Below are positions 60,024 through 64,000 of a stretch of 64,000 nt of DNA, piece after piece. Both the position numbers and the translations under genes were made by a program. Location: positions 62,001 to 126,000 of the forward strand of contig CAKRZO010000003.1 of assembly GCA_934433135.1 (NCBI GenBank). The letters run 5' to 3'. The notes under the pieces were generated by a model. That model did no database searches. It was not told where the DNA came from and saw nothing but the letters and a program-made list of their open reading frames with translations. How positions within the stretch are numbered: the stretch's first letter is position 1; each line of letters opens with the position of its first letter. The DNA is from an uncultured Acetatifactor sp. GTDB taxonomy: Bacteria > Bacillota > Clostridia > Lachnospirales > Lachnospiraceae.

Positions 60024-62727
60024 CATCATACTCCTTCAATACCTGCTTCATGCCTGCGTTCAGACAATCCTGTCCTGTTTGCTGATACCTTAATACCACA
60101 TCACCGCAAATTCCGCTTTTCGTTACCATTGGAATTTTGGGTCGACTGGAGTGTCCTTTTGGTGTCTTTACCTCTCTTGCCAAAGTTGTTGCTACTTCAA
60201 TTTTAATATTGTTTTTTCCTTCTTTCACCAGGTCAGTAATATCATACCGATAGACCGGTACTATCTGTATGCCTGCACTTATATCATTGACAAATAATTC
60301 GACGCCTTCTGCCGCATCGGTTATCTCCATGTACACATAACCGCTTTGGGGGATATAAATTTCCTTTTCATACCTGACGAATCCGGAAAATGTCGGCATT
60401 TCCGTCTCCAGAGAATCCGGCAGAAGCACTTCTTTCGGATCTCGAAAGTACGGATAGTCGATAGCTCTGCACAGACTTCGTTTCCATCCGCCGCTTATTT
60501 TTTCAGACTTCAGCTCCGTATAAGATTTTCTTTGAGGTTCGAATTCCGGCTCTGAATTGTCAAATACAATGATAAACGATTCGCTTGGATCCATTGCCGT
60601 TTTAATCACGGTTTCTTCATTCTCTGTACTGTATTCAACTGCACAGAGTTTATTCCGCCAGGCATCATATCGATAAATGTTTCCCCTTACCGGTACAGTT
60701 ACCTCGCCTTCATATCGGACAGATCCCTCATTCACGAGATAGAATACATGGTTTTCATTAACATAATGCATGTATCGGATTCGATTGTTCTCAGGTGTAA
60801 TATGTATCTCGCCGATCCCAAGTTCTTCCAATTTCTCTATCAAATCCGGGAGCCTGATAATTTTACATTGTTTCATTTCACCCGGAATATCTCTTCCTTG
60901 ATTGCAAATTCCCTCCGGCAATCTGTTAATAAAAAAAACCGGGAAATGATTTCTTTCTAATTCCACAACCGCATCTGCAACCTCTGCCGTTATAAATTGC
61001 ATTTCCGGAATAATCAAAGTCCTGTATTTTTGCGTACCAATAATCAACTCGGCGCCTGTCTTCGTACGATATAATACTCGATCTGCAAAAACATCCGATG
61101 GAATGATATCATATTCTATCTGCCTGTCAGCAAGAATGTGAGCCGGTTTTTGCACAAACATGCACCGGCCACACCATTCTGCCTCCCCATGATAAAGGAG
61201 TGCCACTTGTGACACATGATATCCTCCGGAGATCAATTCGCAGATTCGATTCATATACTGCATTAAATACCCAAAATGGCGATATTGCGGATTGTTCCCA
61301 TGGGCATAAAAGTGTGGCGGGCAATCCGGATCCGGAAATTTTTTAGGTGAAAAGGCATGTGGCACAAATCTGTTTATTCCTCTGACCATAAAATGATCTG
61401 CCAGATACTTTTCCAGTCTGACTCCTTCCTCCCAGCCGTATGCGCCAAAAATTTCGCACATGGCGCGTCCCTTTTTAACAGGTTCGATGGCGGCAGCGGA
61501 CGATGCCAGTTTTCCCAGAACATAATGATAAAATTCCCCATCTCTGTCTGTTCCCTCCGGATTATGGATATAAACATCCTCCATATACGGATACACCTGA
61601 CCTCCGATATCATCAATTCCGGCCATATCCTGTCCTGCAAGTCCTCTGAAATAATGTCCAAGACTATTTCCGGTTCTCGAATGCTGATTGTTATCCTCAA
61701 TCAAATGACCAATATAAGCCACGCCGTGGTTCCTGCACCACTCTCCGATCTGCCAGGAAAAATCCTTTTTCACAAGTTCTGTTACCGCATTCATATAGTC
61801 ATAGCGTACTCTTGCTTTTTCTATATCCGAAAACTCCTTTTCCCAAAGTAGCGGCAGATAACGTGCGAAATCAGCTCCCCACACTTTTTGCAGCCAACTC
61901 TCCAATTCCCTGCTCCATGGCAAATCATCCATTTCCTCTATGGTCTTCCCCATTTCATACAGATGAGAATTGCCTAATTCCGGCTCATCCGAAAAAAAAC
62001 CTGCTATCGTTTTGCCGAAATCTTCCTTATAATGCAGAAAATGAGGCTCATACACAGCTTCTATCAATTTGTGACAGGATTCATAGTCCATCATATTCAT
62101 GTAATTTCTATGCGGACCTCTGTTTCTTGTTTTATGACAGACGCAAACCTTCCAGCCTCCTTTCGGAACCAGCCAACACAGTTGGTTTTCCTCCGGTTCA
62201 AGGGAAATAATATCCTTTCGGTTTGTTCCGTCCTTTGGTACTGCAAAAAAGCCCAGCAACTGATCATCATCAAATTTGGCAAACGGTCCTATCTGTTTCA
62301 TAAGCTCTATCCTGCTTGGCTTAAAATCTGCAGCTTTTCTATACTTTTCTGTCTCAACACAAAAAAGGTCGCCCTCAAATACCTCTGCTATCTTTTCGCA
62401 TGTAATACTTTGTCTGAGAAGCTCTGCCGGTTCGTTATTCAAGATACCATTGCAAAATCCGGTAGGGAAATGGCTGTCATCCAGAATCCACACCTGCATA
62501 TCCCGTTTTCTGGCTTCATCTAGGATAACATCCATATCTTTCCACCAGCCAGGACCTGCGAAATCCGGATGCGGACGACTTTCAACACAAACAGCCCTGA
62601 TATGGCTGTCATAAATTGCTTTCATATACCGGCGTAATACTTCTTCAGGTTCTCCATGCTGCCAGAAAAAAGGGAAAATATAGTTTCCATTTTGTCCTAT
62701 CAGATTTTTTCTAATTTTTGAATTCAC
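60016..62727 (-). CDS. Large glycosidase-like protein of unassigned family
   Basis: This 903-residue soluble protein begins with a TIM-barrel-like region (NYIFPFFWQHGEPEEVLRRY, VCVESRPHPDFAGPGWWKDM, VWILDDSHFPTGF). FSDEPELGNSHLYEMG near residue 240 and GHLIEDNN near residue 345 hold plausible acidic catalytic residues. A Rossmann-like middle domain and a C-terminal GH2-type sugar-binding sandwich (YVYMEITDAAEGVELFVNDIS, YDITDLVKEGKNNIKIEV) follow. I remember many similar proteins in Lachnospiraceae labelled only glycosyl hydrolase. No signal peptide is seen. It lies between a GH2 beta-galactosidase gene and glycerate kinase in one operon. Confidence 0.8.
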   Translation of the reverse strand: MNSKIRKNLIGQNGNYIFPFFWQHGEPEEVLRRYMKAIYDSHIRAVCVESRPHPDFAGPGWWKDMDVILDEARKRDMQVWILDDSHFPTGFCNGILNNEPAELLRQSITCEKIAEVFEGDLFCVETEKYRKAADFKPSRIELMKQIGPFAKFDDDQLLGFFAVPKDGTNRKDIISLEPEENQLCWLVPKGGWKVCVCHKTRNRGPHRNYMNMMDYESCHKLIEAVYEPHFLHYKEDFGKTIAGFFSDEPELGNSHLYEMGKTIEEMDDLPWSRELESWLQKVWGADFARYLPLLWEKEFSDIEKARVRYDYMNAVTELVKKDFSWQIGEWCRNHGVAYIGHLIEDNNQHSRTGNSLGHYFRGLAGQDMAGIDDIGGQVYPYMEDVYIHNPEGTDRDGEFYHYVLGKLASSAAAIEPVKKGRAMCEIFGAYGWEEGVRLEKYLADHFMVRGINRFVPHAFSPKKFPDPDCPPHFYAHGNNPQYRHFGYLMQYMNRICELISGGYHVSQVALLYHGEAEWCGRCMFVQKPAHILADRQIEYDIIPSDVFADRVLYRTKTGAELIIGTQKYRTLIIPEMQFITAEVADAVVELERNHFPVFFINRLPEGICNQGRDIPGEMKQCKIIRLPDLIEKLEELGIGEIHITPENNRIRYMHYVNENHVFYLVNEGSVRYEGEVTVPVRGNIYRYDAWRNKLCAVEYSTENEETVIKTAMDPSESFIIVFDNSEPEFEPQRKSYTELKSEKISGGWKRSLCRAIDYPYFRDPKEVLLPDSLETEMPTFSGFVRYEKEIYIPQSGYVYMEITDAAEGVELFVNDISAGIQIVPVYRYDITDLVKEGKNNIKIEVATTLAREVKTPKGHSSRPKIPMVTKSGICGDVVLRYQQTGQDCLNAGMKQVLKEYDDV

Positions 62728-62743
62728 TTTTTTTCCTCGTCAT

Positions 62744-64000
62744 TCACATATTTCCGCAAAATGAAAATGTAAAGTGTAAGTTTTTCTCTCTGATTCGATA
62801 TTCCTCATGTGTTTTGGCGCCCCAACTGTCGTCTCCTCCAACGCCCATTTGTTTCATTAATATCCTCACTACCGTTTTATGCACCTTGGGAAGTTCATAT
62901 AAATGTCCTGCCTCTTCTAATTCGCCAGCTGTAAATGGTAGTGCGCTAAACTCCATTGGAATCATTGTCTGTCTTACTCTCAGCTCTCCATTGACAGGAT
63001 CTTTTCGTACTCCATCACAGAAGAAATCCAATCCGCTCCCTTTGCAATCGAAGACAGATGCCATTCTCACCTGCGTTCTATTACCACACTCCTGGGGCAC
63101 GGAATAAGGCGTAAGGTTATTTCTTACAGTATCCTGATAAAATGCAAGCTTCGCTCCCCTGTTGCGGTCAATGTAATTTTCCGCAGGGCCATTGCCATAC
63201 CAAGAAAAGCATTCCAATTCTGCCGGCAATATCATTGTCCATCCAAAGCATGGAAGTTCGCTTATTTCGTCCGGTTTTTCATAATCCATCGTCACTTCGA
63301 CTTTTCCGTATCCATCAACCGTATACCTGATAATACACTCACTGACCGGCTCAGTGGGAAGTTCATAGTAATACCGAATGGTAAAATGATTTTCCGTAAA
63401 CACATAATCACTTCCTGTTATTCTGGAATACAGTTCTGCAGCTTTCCACTGTGCACTGTCGAACATCATATGATTTCCTTTATCATTATCTGTTTCAGCT
63501 CTGACAAAACAGGGTCTTGCAGGCCTTTTTATGTATTCTCGTCCCTGAAATACATAGGAAACCAGTCCATTCTTTGCCAGATTAAAAATAACACTAAAGC
63601 AATCGCCGATTACTGCTACATCTCTTGTTCCATCTACAACCGATATTGTTTTGTCCGAACCAGAATTTCCAGTCGATGTTTCATTCAAATAACAATATTG
63701 ACCGAAGGCCATTTCATGCCCTTTTTCTCCCCATAACATATCTTTCTTCAAGAGTAAGGAAACTTCATTCACATACTCTGCGTTCCCGGGGAACTCCGGT
63801 AGCTGCAACGCAAAACTTCTCTTATCCAGCGCCGGCACATCAAATTCCATTGTCTTCCGGTAAATCTCAACGCCATTCTTTCTTACAACAATTCTTCCTT
63901 CATAAATATTGGTATTGAGGAATAAATGATTATTTGTTATCGTTACTGAATTTCTTCCCGGCTGCAGTCGGACATTCTGGTAATTATATTTCACCTCCTG
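62744..64000 (-). CDS. Beta-galactosidase, GH2, C-terminal part (5' end outside window)
   Basis: The 419 codons present form the last two domains of a LacZ-type GH2 enzyme. Domain 4 begins EVKYNYQNVRLQPGRNSVTITN, and domain 5 holds FDSAQWKAAELYSRITG, FGWTMILPAELECFSWYGNGP and NYIDRNRGAKLAFYQ. The frame stays open to the right edge, so the GTG at 63994 is internal. The catalytic barrel is beyond the window. The next gene starts 16 nt after its stop, which shows a common operon. Confidence 0.92.
   Translation of the reverse strand, partial: QEVKYNYQNVRLQPGRNSVTITNNHLFLNTNIYEGRIVVRKNGVEIYRKTMEFDVPALDKRSFALQLPEFPGNAEYVNEVSLLLKKDMLWGEKGHEMAFGQYCYLNETSTGNSGSDKTISVVDGTRDVAVIGDCFSVIFNLAKNGLVSYVFQGREYIKRPARPCFVRAETDNDKGNHMMFDSAQWKAAELYSRITGSDYVFTENHFTIRYYYELPTEPVSECIIRYTVDGYGKVEVTMDYEKPDEISELPCFGWTMILPAELECFSWYGNGPAENYIDRNRGAKLAFYQDTVRNNLTPYSVPQECGNRTQVRMASVFDCKGSGLDFFCDGVRKDPVNGELRVRQTMIPMEFSALPFTAGELEEAGHLYELPKVHKTVVRILMKQMGVGGDDSWGAKTHEEYRIREKNLHFTFSFCGNM

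Overview
This looks like a chromosomal segment of a gut-type Lachnospiraceae bacterium (Clostridia, Firmicutes). The signs are strong AGGAGG-type ribosome sites, TTGACA/TATAAT promoters with 17-nt spacers, several CUT1 sugar transporters without their own ATPase plus one MsmK-type ATPase, YesM/YesN and AraC-type regulators, a split transketolase, a spore maturation gene (spmB), and glycoside hydrolase families typical of these bacteria. Family names come from reading the translations and from memory; no database search was run.

Layout. 1-4.6 kb: a GH38 alpha-mannosidase (cut by the left edge) and an AraC regulator that were probably once divergent neighbours, now separated by a cassette carrying an AlbA_2/Schlafen-type gene bounded by 34-bp direct repeats of the regulator's promoter. 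4.6-7 kb: the SRP RNA gene, a radical SAM enzyme and a Lachnospiraceae-type protein of unknown function. 7.2-21.3 kb: a visibly more AT-rich glycan-utilisation locus with GH2, GH78 rhamnosidase, two permeases, a solute-binding lipoprotein and GH43 on the minus strand, and a YesN/YesM two-component system plus an SGNH hydrolase on the plus strand. 21.4-30.8 kb: housekeeping and miscellaneous genes (YbaK-type editing protein, CdaR-type regulator, MsmK-type ATPase, YesL-like protein, a lipase with a hexapeptide repeat, MetG, MATE exporter).

30.9-45.7 kb: a minus-strand cluster that appears built for an acidic, probably animal, polysaccharide. It has a 2117-residue secreted PL8 lyase with a C-terminal dockerin, a membrane-anchored protein with a cohesin-like fold 11 nt downstream, an M14 carboxypeptidase, a CUT1 binding protein with two permeases, and a membrane AraC sensor. 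The lyase-dockerin/anchored-cohesin pair is the most interesting functional proposal in the window. 45.8-52.8 kb: aspA with a divergent LysR gene, PAP2 phosphatase, rpe, an amidase and split transketolase. 

52.8-58.1 kb: a patchwork of small accessory genes and palindromic elements: a possible Fic remnant, an HTH protein paired with a short HipA-like kinase, a DUF885-type metallopeptidase, and a membrane Mrr-type nuclease with an Asn-rich minisatellite. The HTH/HipA-like pair is bracketed by an 18-bp inverted repeat and abuts a 203-bp foldable element. 58.2-64 kb: spmB, then a minus-strand catabolic operon running in from the right edge (GH2 beta-galactosidase tail, an unclassified large glycosidase, glycerate 2-kinase).

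No tRNA, rRNA, CRISPR array, transposase or integrase gene was recognised. Several intergenic palindromes and a recurring GTAACAGTTCAG motif suggest small non-autonomous repeats.
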